64,000 nt of DNA from Taeniopygia guttata (lineage: Eukaryota > Chordata > Aves > Passeriformes > Estrildidae): assembly GCF_048771995.1 (NCBI RefSeq), contig NC_133024.1, positions 22,398,001 to 22,462,000 on the forward strand, given 5' to 3'. Both the position numbers and the translations under genes were made by a program. Positions 22,962-34,694 of this stretch are shown piece after piece; position 1 is the first letter of the stretch, and each line of letters starts with the position of its first letter. Below the pieces are notes generated by a model that worked only from the letters and a program-made list of their open reading frames with translations, did not search any database and was not told the DNA's origin.

Positions 22962-23697
22962 CTTCCCTGTCCCTCTGCCAGCAGTATGGAAAAAGGTGGC
23001 ACATCCCAAACCTGCACAGCCCACAGATATGTGGGTTTAGTTTGCAGGGAATTTTTGCCATGCAAATCACATCTGCAATGGATTTTATATAGCAAAACCT
23101 TCTGACTCCAAGGGTGGGTGGTAGCATAATAACTCTTTCATCTGCTGGTTAGATATTAGACTGGGACTTTCAGATCCAAGTCCTTCTGCTTTACCTCAGG
23201 CATAATCTGGTTTAGAAGAGCTCTCCCTATTTGGCAGAATTGTGACTTCAAGCACTGTATCCCATAAAGCAGGCTGACTGGATAAAGCCAACATCCTGCC
23301 AAATTCCTCTCTAAAATTACTGTTTTGATCCTGTTTTGCTTTAATTAAATTTTTGTTATGTTAGAACACAAGTTTAGCAGCATGTCACTGGAAGGATGGA
23401 TCCTGCCACTATTTTCTTCTGCATTGATATTGGGCGATTGGTGCTGCTCATGAGGAGAGGAGATGTGGGTTTTAAAGTGAGGAGGATTACTTCTGCAGGG
23501 ATGGCTGATAGAGGAAGGGCTGTGGAGGGGACCAGAGGATTATAATGCCATACCTCACCTTGTGGTGTCTCCCCACAATCTTCACACTGCACCATGCACA
23601 GGGTGTCCAAGGGGCTCATCCAGGGGAGCTGTTTCAGGAGATACGAGAGGAAAAATATCCATGTGAGAAAAAGGGCATCAATTTTCAAAAGTGCCAT
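22962..23697 (-). CDS. Candidate two-exon cysteine-rich secreted protein (hypothetical)
   Basis: This is a tentative gene model. Exon A (23697-23559) starts at an ATG with A at -3 and G at +4. It encodes 46 residues: a hydrophobic signal-like segment (residues 8-21, ALFLTWIFFLSYLL) followed by C34, C38 and C41. It ends at a strong donor, CAAG/GTGAGG, in phase 1. Exon B (23072-22962) follows a TTGCAG acceptor with a weak pyrimidine tract and is 111 bp. It is open in the matching phase, encoding 37 residues with six more cysteines (C50, C56, C63, C66, C71, C77), and ends at GAAG/GTAATG, again phase 1. Nine cysteines in about 50 residues after a signal-like segment is unusual. I do not recognise a family. 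No terminal exon or stop has been fixed. Chance juxtaposition is a serious alternative. Confidence 0.22.
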
Positions 23698-25014
23698 TAT
23701 GCTTTTTGGAGTAACCCATTCGTATTTTCATGCCAAGAAGCCATAGAGCAGCAGGGCTGTCATTACCTCTGTCCCTCCTTCCTTCCCCAGAAAATGATCC
23801 TGTCTATTCTGTGAGGAACTGTGCTGCTGGGGCTCTTGCCATGCCCTCTTGTGAGGCACAGCCCTCCAGTAGCTGGGGGCTGTAAAGTCATTCATCAAAG
23901 TGGCCCTAAATCTCAGAGAGGCTGGTGATGGTTCAGCACCTGCTGCAGACACCTCTGGGGGCAGGGAGGAGGGTGTTCTTTTCCTTCTGCATGGGATAAC
24001 TCTGCACTACTGGAAGGAAGCAAAGCCTGGAGACAAGGCTGGTTGTGGGAACAGTTGCTCACTTTGAACCAGGAGGAAGTGTTCTCTGAGCCAAACCCAA
24101 ATGCTAATGCTCTATTATCTTCTCAAGACAGTGCCCTTCCTTCCCCCATTTCTCCCCACTGCCTCAGCCTGAGGATCCTCAGCAAACAGGATCCCTCCTC
24201 AGTAACAGTCTGCTGCAGCATTAGCTCCTTCTGTGGCGTCCATGCCCCTCTTCTTCCCTCCCACCACCTCTGTCCTGAAGGGCTTTTGTGGTCTTGGCAT
24301 CATCAGTACTAATGCTTTTTATTGTACAGCTGGGATTCCTGCTCCAACCTGGCTGTCTGGCTCTCACAGCTGGTGACAGGTGGATGCTCATCTCACCTCA
24401 CATCTTTGATGCTCTCTTTCTGTCTGAGGCAAGAGGCTGCGTGCACACATGTGCATGCAGGTGAGTTGGAAGGGGTGTTTGTGGCTCCCTCCTGTCACTC
24501 ACTGTCCTCTGGCCCAGTGTCCACCCAGAGTTACTTCTCACTTTGTGTGGCAGTGTTGTCACCCCACAGAGTGTTCTCACCAGACAGTGGCACTGGCCAC
24601 CTCTCCTTTCCCAGCTGTGGTGTGACTGAGCAGCAGACATCTGTGTCCCTGGGAAGGATGCTCACTGGGGAGACCCAAAGCTTCCTAAATGGACTTGAGC
24701 AGTCCTAATTGCCTCTGTCTGAGATGCTTGTGTATCCCATGACACATACCAAGCACTTAAGTCTCACTCAAGAGTGTTGCCTCTGCCAAATTTTGACTTT
24801 CTCACCCAGAGGCATGACCCACGATAGTACAAGAACATTCCAGGAGATTTAGTTTCTATTTTAAGAAAGACAGCAGAAGATTCAATTTCCACTTTTTTTT
24901 CAAAAACTGTTGTTCCAGGAGCCTGGGCTGCTGCCTTTTTCTTCCTCATGCTGCTGGTTTTCATGGTGCTTGGAGTAATGTCATCCTCTATGTTTGCTGC
25001 TACTTCCCTGATGC
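23698..25014. other. Intergenic, no gene recognised
   Basis: Mixed sequence with short open frames only. No repeat family, splice-consistent exon set or RNA gene was identified. Confidence 0.45.
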
Positions 25015-25309
25015 TGTTGAGCCAGGGACGGGCAAAACAACTTGTACGATTTTAGAAGGTAAATGAATGTTTATTTAAAAGTACCTCTCTCTTTTATATA
25101 GAACATTGTGAACATTAATTCTATTGGTCTTAGAGTAAAAACATTTCACTGGATTGGTACACTGGACTTAGGTCAGTGTGGTAGGACATACTTATAAACA
25201 ATATGAACAGAAAACAAGATAATAGATTGTTTACATTTCTCTTGGACTTTTTCCCAGGCTTAGACTGGCAGAAATCTTTTTCTCTTTGACTGAACTGAGA
25301 ATATCTACA
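25015..25309 (-). mobile_element. Endogenous retrovirus 3' LTR, minus orientation
   Basis: Read on the minus strand, the element starts TGTAGATATT at 25309 directly after a purine tract (GACAGGGGGAG). It contains a TATA box (TATATAAAAG, 25100-25091) and an AATAAA signal (25075-25070), and ends ...GGCTCAACA at 25015. TG...CA ends, TATA, poly(A) signal and adjacent polypurine tract together define an LTR of about 295 bp. It is an old copy in the genome. The 5' part of the provirus is missing. Confidence 0.65.
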
Positions 25310-25560
25310 CTCCCCCTGTCAGACTTGAGTCACTGGGCTCAAAGTTTTCTCTACAGTATGATTGAGATGGTTCAATTGCACGAGCCATTCAAAGAGCAAT
25401 GAAGCTAAAAACGTCTCAACCGTTTTTACTTAAAAACACTGGAACGCTGAGCTGAGGCAAGGCTGACAAAATTATAGCCCCAACAGTGAGCCAAGAAATT
25501 AGGCTGCATTCTGGTACTCTTCATTATAGCTTTCAGAGGTACTTCACTGGCTATATACAG
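25310..25560 (-). mobile_element. Internal 3' remnant of the same endogenous retrovirus
   Basis: The sequence adjoining the LTR on its 5' side carries the polypurine tract (25320-25310) that primes plus-strand synthesis in retroviruses. The next 240 bp have no long open frame and are probably the noncoding or decayed 3' end of the internal region. The left limit of the provirus (higher coordinates) is not defined. Confidence 0.4.
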
Positions 25561-27640
25561 ACACACCATGAAGTGATATCAAGTGAAAATTGTTGGGGTG
25601 GGTGCAGCATTTATGCATTTCCTTGGCTGTGAAAGTCTCTCTGCTTTCTGTCTGCCTTGAAGTCTTACCTCCTCCAGACCTCCCCTTCCTCTCCTTCACC
25701 CCCTCAGGTACCTGCCCTGAGTCTTACTCGCTACTTGCCTCAGGGAACTTTGCTTTACCTATGGTTTCTTGTGAACTTTTCCATGCCAACTTCTATTCTG
25801 GTCTGTCTGCTGGGACAGAAAATGTTGAGAACTGCTGCTGCCTCCCTGGTTTTCTCCCCTGCATCCCTGGAGCGAACTAGAAGACGTGTAGCAGTGTAAG
25901 GTGTCGCTCAGAATAGCGTCTTCCTGTCTCACTGCCATTTACATGCTGCTCAGGTTTAAAAACCTCACACTAAGTGCTTTTTCCTGAAGAAGCAAACAAC
26001 AGCTTCATCAGAATCATCTGCAGTGCACTTGTAGTCACAGAAGTGTTATGTTGCTCCAGGCTAATTTATTTATTTCTATTAAGCCAAGCCTCTGGAAGCT
26101 AGAAATCAGAAATTCCTTTGTGCAGTCATTTTCAACTTTGGGGTGATTTTCTCCCACAACTTAGTTGTGGAGTGAGTGCTGTGGGCCCAGGGCTGTGGTG
26201 GCGTGGTAGCTGGGCCAGCACGGCTCCTTGGAGCCATGGAGTGGCTCCTTGTGTCTGGCATCTGGTGAAGAGGACCTAAGAAGTTTTGTGGGGGAATGTC
26301 TCCCCATGGAAAATGTCTGAAAGCCAAGAAGCCAGGGCACCTGGCTTGCTAGATCTGATGAACAACAGATATTGTTTCAAACATCTGAAAGCCTGTAATG
26401 CTTTCACTGTCCTTCTCCTGCAGCAGCACTTACTGCTTGTTTGCCCAACATCACTGCAGAAGGTATGACCTTCTTCTTCACTCCTTTGAATTATGCTGCA
26501 ACTTTCTATGCCAGTGGCCTGATTCCCGCTGAACATTTTCAGAAGTGTTAAACTGGAACTACAACAAGGGAGAACAAAATGCCTTCATTGAAACTCTGCT
26601 CCTTAAAACTGAAATCTCCTGTGGTTTAGAGTTCATACTCAAAATTTGACAAGAAATTCCTGCAGGAGGAGCCTTCTTCTTGGGGAGGGTTTAGTCTGAT
26701 GTGTCCCAACCAAGAGCTGAGGTTGCACATACAGGTTACAGCTCATGAGCAGGCTTGGGGACTGAGCTCTCTGACCAGCCCTGAGGGTCTGTGGGCCCTG
26801 CTGAGTTCCTGTACAGTAGCAGGACTTGGATTATTTCAGCATCCAGGAGAGCCAGCTGAGATGAGCACCATCCTGAACTGGGCACTGAGCATATGCATAC
26901 CTGGAGTAAGAGGAACCTATATCCCAGTACACAGGCAAGACCTACAGTAAGGGATGACTACAGCTAGAGTAGCAGAGACTTCATTCCTGCTGGTGACAAG
27001 GGAGATGGGGAGCCCAGAAGGCTGTCACAGGTCACATAGAGTGATGGCACAGGGCACAGAGAAGTGATGACAGCCCACAGGCCTGTCTGTGGGATGTGAG
27101 GGGACAAGGTGTTGCTGCTCCAAGTGAGAACAGATGCACAATGGCTCTGGAAATGTATTTGAAAAGAGATTTTCCATGTAGCAGGTGCTTTGTGGTGTTT
27201 GATACCCCTCCTGTCTTTATCCCTCCTGCCAGTGGCAAGGCTGGATTGTGTCCCATAGCAGCGGGTGGCCCTGGAGCAGCATCTCCCCATTCCCTCTTGG
27301 AGCAGCGCCTCTGCCTGGTCCTGGTGGTGGTGGACAAATCTGCAGCTCACGGCTGCAAACCGGGACAGCGGGAGGGGCTGAGCAGCCCGGCCCCACACGA
27401 GGGCTGTGCCCCTAGGAACAGCTTTGCTGTATCCTGGCAGCTGCCCTAGAGCAAATCTCAGTCCTTTGGGTGAGCCCCCCTGTGGCTCGGCAAGAGGGGC
27501 AACTCAGAAAATGCAGAATTACAGAAGAGGTTCCTAATCCTGCTCGTGACCAATGCCCCAGGGAAAGAAAGAGGTATCCTGCACTGATTTCCCTGTCTAG
27601 CACAGCTGTGTACAGTCTTCTGACTCATATAAACACCACG
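25561..27640. other. Intergenic, no gene recognised
   Basis: Several frames of 80-145 codons occur on both strands, none with a recognisable domain or a compelling exon structure. Local GC is moderately raised around 27.2-27.4 kb without forming a clear CpG island. Confidence 0.45.
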
Positions 27641-27654
27641 TTGTTTTTTTTTTG

Positions 27655-27681
<27 letters not shown>
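27641..27681. repeat. Long poly-T tract
   Basis: About 40 bp of T with a single interrupting G. It may be the A tail of a minus-strand retroposed sequence or simple slippage; no element body was recognised beside it. Confidence 0.9.
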
Positions 27682-27687
<6 letters not shown>

Positions 27688-27930
27688 ATATCTACCTTCT
27701 TGGTAGCAATGATAACAGTGTGTCAGTGACTCACACAGGATAATGATGGTGTTTAAAAAACAATCTTTGTCAGTGCTGAGTGTTTTCCCTTTTAATTTTA
27801 CTGTCTTCTTATAAGAGATTAATGTCACTGAATATCCATGAAGGGAGGCATTCTCAGGAATGGGCTCTGTATGCACAGCTCTCAAGAGGTCATCACTGGA
27901 CTATGGTTAGGGGTCTTTTTTTCACTGCTG

Positions 27931-28492
27931 TGCTGTGGTTCAACCCAGCTTAGACTAAACCCCACATAGCCATTCACTTTCTTCCCTCCAGTGGAATGGG
28001 GAAAGAATAAGAAGAAATAACAGCAAGAAAACTCCTGGGTTGAGATAAAGAAAGTTTAATAGGTAATGCAAATGCTGGATATGCAAGCAAAGCAAAACAA
28101 GGGATTAATTCCCCACTCACCATGGCCAGGCAGGTGTTCAGTAGTCCCTAGGAAAACAGGGATCCTCCACATGTTTTGGGAAGATGAACACCATGACTCC
28201 TAAGGGCTCCCCTTCCTCCTTGTTCCTCTGCCTTTATGTGCTGAACATGATGCAATGTGGTCTGGAATATCCCTGTGGTCAGCTGGGGTGAGCCGTGCCA
28301 GATGTGTCCCCTTCCAACCCACTCACTGGTGGGCCAGTGTGAGAGACAGAAAAGACCTCAGCCCTGTGTAAGGTTTACAGCAATAATGTAAACATCCAGT
28401 CTCAGCAACACTGTTTCCAGCACAAATCCAAAATACAGTTCCATATCAGCTACTGTGGAGAAAATGAACTGTACCCAGTCAAAACCAGCAAG
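27931..28492 (-). mobile_element. Solo LTR of an avian endogenous retrovirus, minus orientation
   Basis: The plus strand begins TGCTGTGGTTCAACCCAGC and ends CAGTCAAAACCAGCA. These ends, and internal blocks such as AAAGTTTAATAGGTAATGCAAA, GGAATATCCCTGTGGTCAGC and CAAATCCAAAATACAG, match my memory of a long-terminal-repeat family abundant in neoavian birds. Length is about 560 bp. No internal retroviral sequence flanks it, so it is a solo LTR. I found no clear target-site duplication, which fits an old insertion with decayed edges. Confidence 0.75.
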
Positions 28493-28713
28493 TGCCATAA
28501 TGCATGATCCTGTGTTGGTCTGGCTACTCACAAACTTTCCCTGTGGTTGGTTTCTGGTGGACATAACCTCAAGCTTTTTTGGTGCTTTCAGAACCAGCCC
28601 CCTCTGTAACATGAAGAGCCTGAAGAGCATTTCAGGTGCTGCTCATCCCACAGGCTTGTCCACTTACCTTTTCCCAGCAGCCTACAGATCAGCCAGCCCT
28701 CCCAGGCAGTCAG

Positions 28714-28772
28714 AAAATCATAGAATGGTTGGAAGAGGCCCTAAAGATCATCTAGTTCCTCAAGCTGAAGCC
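28714..28772 (-). mobile_element. Short CR1 3' tail, minus orientation
   Basis: AATCATAGAATGGTTGGAAGAGGCCCTAAAGATCATCTAGTTCC is the typical reverse complement of the CR1 3' terminus. Only about 60 bp can be recognised before similarity fades. Confidence 0.75.
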
Positions 28773-31700
28773 TCATATCCAATTTAAATTCCTGCTCTGG
28801 AGTGGGGTGATTACAGTTTCACTCCAAAAGGCAGAAAAAAGGAAATGAAAATGCTAGTTCTGTGTGGTTTTGCCCTTGGCATAGGAGAGACACAAAATTA
28901 TATTAATGCTTCTCAGTGCCTGCCCCATTGCCTTGTGCTTTTGTTACTGTTCAAGCGAGATGTGGACTAGCTATAGTGTGCTTGCATGGAGGAGCTTTGC
29001 ATTTATGGGATGAACATGTTAGTCAAAGGAAGAAAACTTTCAGATATGCAGGCAAAAAGCTCCAACATTGATTACCTATAAATATAACCCAAAAAGTCAG
29101 GCAAGACACCAAATGCAGTGAAAGAACTAGTTGTTTTTCTAATGTTTTCTCTTTCAATGCAGAACATTAATCTTCTCAGTCCCTCATTAGAGGTGTCTGT
29201 GTCTGAGTTTGTTCCAGTGTGCCTTGTGGGAGGGGTCAGAGCTCCTTCACACCAGTGACACAGCTGTCCCACCATCACTCTGCAGCTGTGCAGGAGACCT
29301 GGGGCACATCTGGGCTGGGAGGCCATGGGGTGTCCTGCAGCTCAGCCTGGGACTGTCACACCAGGGCTCACCAAGGTCCAAACTCTATGCCAGAGCAGAA
29401 GCCTGGCTGTAACCTAAGTGCATTTTTTCCTGGGTGGTTTTTTTTTTTTTCATTTTTTCAATATTTTTCCCCCACAATGGAATTTTCACATGAGCTGTTC
29501 CTTCAGTAAAACAAAAGGCTATGAAACTTCTAAATGTCCAATGTTTATTGCAGCACTGATGCAAGACTGTCCTTCATCCTGGGAGGGGCTGGAAAGAACT
29601 GAACTGCCCTTACTCATCCTGCTTGCCAGCTTACTTGTGTCTCGATGGGTCAGTGCTTGTCACTGTGGGCCAAGCACAGTAATTAATTTCTTGCCTAAGT
29701 GTTCTTTGGGATCCTATATATTTCCATAAAATTTCTTGCTGTCTGTATGCTTCCCTACAGATTCTGAAAGTATGTCAGCATATTAGAGGGGAAGTTTAAA
29801 TTATTTCAAGCACTAAAGATATTTGCAGTAAAGGAAATACACACTTTGGTGCATAGGAGTGAGGGATGGTCTCCTGTCATTTGCTGACACGGATTTGAAA
29901 TTACAGAAAAGGGGAGATATTACTTTAGAGAATTCACCATAAACTTTTAGAAACTTTTAGAAACCACAGACGATGTTGTTAAAGATAACAAATATATGTT
30001 AGGTTCAGGAGAGGCTCCTCCAAAGGGGGAAAATGGGATGCTGCCATACAGAAGCTGCTGAGCCATTCCTATTGCAGTCAGGAGAGATGCTGGTGCTTTG
30101 GTCCTGTCTGGATGTGAGGCTGGACTTTGCCACCCCAACTGGCTCAAGATGGAGCTTGCCCCATGACTCATGGCACTTTGCTTCTGCCCTCTTGGGTTTC
30201 TGGCTGGAAGAGAAAGCTGCTGGCTCTTGCCAGACCTCCACCCAGCACATGCATCAAGTGGGCACCTGGGGAATTAAAGGTCTGAGTTCAGCGTGTATGA
30301 AGATCACTCCCATAGGCTGGCCAGATAGGTCTATAGCTGTTTTGGCTGGAGGATAGTTCAAGAGTTGGTGCAAAAAGAGAGGTCTTTCTTGGTGGCCATT
30401 CCCAAAGAGTCCTCTCCAAAGCATACTCAGTCATATTTCATAGAGGAATGCTTCCAAGAGCAGGCCTCACAGGGTTCATTGCTTATGAACCATGCATGTA
30501 GCTTGCAACCCTTGAGTCCCTGCACACATCCTAACTCCAGATTTCATCCTAACTTCTCTCTCTTAAGAGAGAGAAGGTGCAGAGGACACCAAGAAGAGCA
30601 GCAGCTCTGCAGTACCACCATCAGTGCCAGGAACTTAGGAGGATGCCAGCACCTAAATTACTTTGGTGTTTATTCAAACATCACTCCAGGCTGGTGCAGG
30701 ATAGTTTCATAACACTTTTCTGTCTCGCATATAATTGCAGACTAATGGCATTGTTAAAGTACTTGGGCTCATGATCTGATTTTCTCTTAAGCAGCTGTTT
30801 ATACATTTTATTAATGGTTACTAATTAAGTCGCTTGAATGAAGTCCTTTGGAGACTGTCCAAAGACATAAACCTAAATAAGCTGGGCACTGTGATGAAAC
30901 ACAGTCACTAAAATATCTTCCCCAAAGCCATATAAACAGATTGAAAATGGACCAAAGAAATGTCTGATGAAAAGGAGTAGGTGAGAAAATGTATAGATTC
31001 AGGTAGGTGTCATCTAAAACCTAGGGAGAGGAAACAAGACTTAAAGGACTTGAAGTTCCTTTTATGTATGAGATCATAAACTCAGTAGCTTGTATTCATG
31101 GTCCGCTCAGGTTGCTAATGCAGTTCTGAGCCAAGGGGCACTTGGAAGACCTCAGCCCTGAGCTCTCACACCATGGCTTGTGAAGGCCACCGAGCATCCT
31201 GGAAACCAAAAGCAGCTCTGAAGTCAAGCTGTTGACCTCAGTGTGCTGGATTGTAAATCCCCTTGCAGTCAAGACTGTCTGGCTTTAAAAGGAGTTTGTA
31301 CAGGCAAGAGATAAAAAAATTAAGAGCAGGAAAATTAATAGCATGTGAAGTTTTGGCTCTGTTAAGTCTGGAGAATGAGGTGCTGAGAGGTGTGAGTAGC
31401 ACAAGCTGCATTTGCTGTCAGGACCAAAGGAGCTCCTGTCATGGCTTTGCCCAAACTCCCATCCTGGAGCTTGTTTGGGGGCATGAGGGGTTGAATGCAT
31501 CAGAGGAGATGTAGACTGAGAATTGGAGTGAAGAAAAAATATAATCTGACTGATATTGGAGAACTCCCAGCTGGCAAGCCCATCCTGCAAGGCAGTGGTC
31601 ACTCTGAAAGTTTGGAAAAGCTGCCCTTGGGCAGCCTGGAGCAAGCCTTTCCAGGCAGGACTCAAAGCACAGGCCTTGGCCAGGGCTGCCACAAGTGTTC

Positions 31701-34560
31701 AGGGCTCAGCTTGTGCCTGACTTAGCAGAGACGTGCTAACAACTTTTCTTCTGTAAACCTTTGAGGGAGTTTCAAGACCCAAGAAAACACAAGAAGCTGC
31801 AAACTTTAGAGGGGCCTTGCCAGCTTGCTTAAGGCCAGGACTTAGGCAAAGGCAAAGCAACTGCTGCCCAAATCCCTGGGGAAGGCTGAACTCCTGTGGG
31901 CTGCAGAGCTGCTCTCTGCTAGGAGCTGGGCCGGGCATAGAGGTGCCACAAACCCCATAGCTTTGTGACATGGGGTGGCAGGTTTTAATTTTCAGAGCAT
32001 GAGGATCTGTTGGGCTGAAAGTCTTTCTTCCTGCCATCACCATTAAAGCCATGAGCTTGCAGATGCTTCTCCACTCTTCCTGCCCCAGCAAAACAACACA
32101 GTGGTCTCCTTATTGTTTATTTCCACCACAGGGGATACAGGAGGGGTTGTCCCCCTCCCTGATACTACTAAACTGGGGACTGGAAATGCAGCTGGCTGCA
32201 GCTCAGTGGCATGCTTCTTTATTCTTATTTCAGAGAATAGTTTTTAAAATAATTTCCAAAATAGCCATGTCTGCTGGAGTGGGAATTGTGAGAGCTATCG
32301 CTTGTTGCTTTCATGGCTTGGTGGCAGAGTAGGCCTGGCTGCTCCTGCCAAGGGGGTTGTGCTGGTGTGTGAGCAGCACCTCCATGCTTGCTGGGCCAGG
32401 TATGGTCCTAGGAGGGTGCTGGGTTATGATGGCTTTCCTGGGCTTTGGACAGGGAATGAGAAATCCTGGGGTTTGTCTGAAACACCGCCATTCATCTGCA
32501 GTGGGGGAAAGTTGATTTTATCACTCAGTACATCTCTTAATGCTACAGGCCCTCAAAATCATGCAAGAAAAAAAAAAAAAAAAAAAGGAGGGCTCTGCTG
32601 TTGTCTGGGGAAGTTTGGCTCCTGTTGTTTTATTGTTTGTTTTCTTTCCTTTGATTGCTTTGTTTTTAGTCTTTTCCAGACAGCTGGCTCTGCCTTATTC
32701 ATCAGGCTAATTGATGATGGACAATGTGGCTATATGGAAAATAGAATCTGTCTGAATGGCAAGATTCTTCTTCGCTTGCTTATTTTAATGAGACAAGATG
32801 AGAGAGATGGGACTGTGGTCAGCAATACTGCCAGTGCTGTTTTCATGCATTTCTTCTGGCTTGGGCAGAAAAGTCTGGCGTGAAATCCCTGTGAAACCGC
32901 CAGGGAATTTAAAACTGGGGAAAGGCTCAGCCATGCGTTGGAGAGAGGTTCATCAGTGCTGTGCTACAGGGACAGTCCCTGGGTGAAAGAGGTGCTAAAA
33001 TGTTGTTGCCTATGATTTTCTAATGGCATGAGGGACCATATGAGCTGAATACTTTTTTCTGCCCACATTTGAGTTTGAAGCCCACAGTGGGGTGGATGTG
33101 AGTAAGGAGCCCCTTGTCTGCTGGTTTGTAAGGCATAGAAAGCTTTTTTGGTACAGCTGAGTTTCTACAGATACTCAATTCCTTGGATTAGTGATATTTA
33201 TGTCTTCCTTCTTATATAACAACTTGGTCTGCAGGATACATTGCAGAGTGTGTGTATGAGAGTCGCAGAGTTGTCACTGATGATGATGATGAGGAGGATA
33301 ATGATCATTACTAAAGGAAGCACCCATGCCAAGGCCTTGAAGCACAGTCAACCCCACTTCACCAGGGCCACAGGGAATATGTCTGAGCCTCAAAAATATG
33401 TGCAGTGGGGGCACTGATGGCAATATTTGTTTGGTCTCCATACAGTTGTGTAAGGGCATCCTTCTGCGTCTCCCGAAGGAAATCACATTTTTTGTTCCTT
33501 TGGTGAAATGATATCTCATTCTACTGTGCTTCAGCCTTGGGTTTCAGTGCACAGATTCACCAGTGAATAGGTCAGCCAAGGAAAATTGCAGGAAAGCAAT
33601 GACAAGCACAACAAAAGCAGCTACATCCCACTTTCAAAAGGGGCCAGAGCTCAGCTCTGAGGAGCTGTGTAGATGTTTTGCCTCCTTTGAAACAGAGCTG
33701 TGGTAGAGCCACAGAACTGTCCCCATGGACCTGGCCTTGCAGCACTTCATAAATCTGTGTGGGCTCCAGAAATCAGAGTTACCGTTCTGCATCCCATGGG
33801 TATCTGCTAGGAACATTAGGACTGCAGACCTCCTGAAAAAAACCAAGCTATTTTTAATGAAGTTTGACTGTATTTTAATTTAGTATTTTTTTATCAGCAC
33901 TTAGAAAAAGTGGCAGGTTTAATAAAAATTACTTGAACTTTCCACATTTTCCTGTGGGAATTATTCATCCTTGTTTTGGCACAAGGAGGCATTTCTAGTT
34001 CTGTGAGAATGCTGGTTAAAAAAAATTTTGAGTTTTCTCTTCTTTTCTTTAAAAAAAATTATGTTCAGTTTTCTGTACTCTGAGATATGCAAGTGTGAAG
34101 CTTTAAATATGCATTCCTGAAAATCATGATTTGGGAGTGGTGCCATAGCCTGAACACTGAACCACACATCTCTAGGTATGGATCTTGCATTTCTTTCTTA
34201 ATGTTGTAAAAAACTGTACATTAATAGGATTAAACTTTTTCCTGTGTGGCCAGTTTAGCTATTGATTCTTGAAGTGAGGGATCTTTAGGAAAAAAAAAAT
34301 AACAGCAACTTAAGACTGATCTTGACAGAGCTCTGCCCTCTCTGCCAGCTGCACTGCAGCTTCACCTCCCTGCTGGTGGGCTGGGAAAGGCTCTTGGCTG
34401 TTTATGGCGACTCTGGAGGGGGTTCTTTGTCATAGCTCCTGCCTCACCACATGGCTGGATGTACAGCCCTTGCATTTCAACACTCTGAGCCATCCATGCC
34501 TTCTGTCATGCACCTGGGCACACAGGCCTGCACAGAGCAGCCTGCATGGAGCAGCCTGCT
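28773..34560. other. Intergenic, no gene recognised
   Basis: Nearly 6 kb has only short frames on either strand. In mammals TIGIT and ZNF80 lie in this interval, but I see no C2H2 zinc-finger spacing and no convincing Ig V-type exon with its paired cysteines and YxC motif. A short GAT repeat occurs at 33278-33292 and a poly-A tract at 32567-32586. Confidence 0.45.
32567..32586. repeat. Poly-A tract
   Basis: About 20 consecutive A followed by a GG-rich junction. No retroposed gene body was recognised upstream. Confidence 0.85.
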
Positions 34561-34694
34561 CATGCCTGGTGCTCTCAAGCCATGGCTGGTGCTCTCAAAG
34601 CATCCCTGGTGCTCTCAAAGCATCCCTGGTGCTCTCAAGCCATGGCTGGTGCTCTCAAAGCATCCCTGGTACTCTCAAGCCATGGCTGGTGCCA
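34561..34694. repeat. 20-bp minisatellite, about 6.6 copies
   Basis: The unit is CATNNCTGGTGCTCTCAARN, repeated with an exact 20-bp period. Two main variants alternate: CATGGCTGGT... and CATCCCTGGT..., with AAG or AGC endings. The 20-bp unit is not a multiple of three, so frames rotate through it and open frames across it are incidental. Copies are well conserved, which suggests recent expansion or conversion. Confidence 0.92.

Noticed and set aside
24764-24964. Lys-rich minus-strand frame next to the retroviral LTR
   Set aside because: It is short and outside the LTR boundary, with no viral motif.
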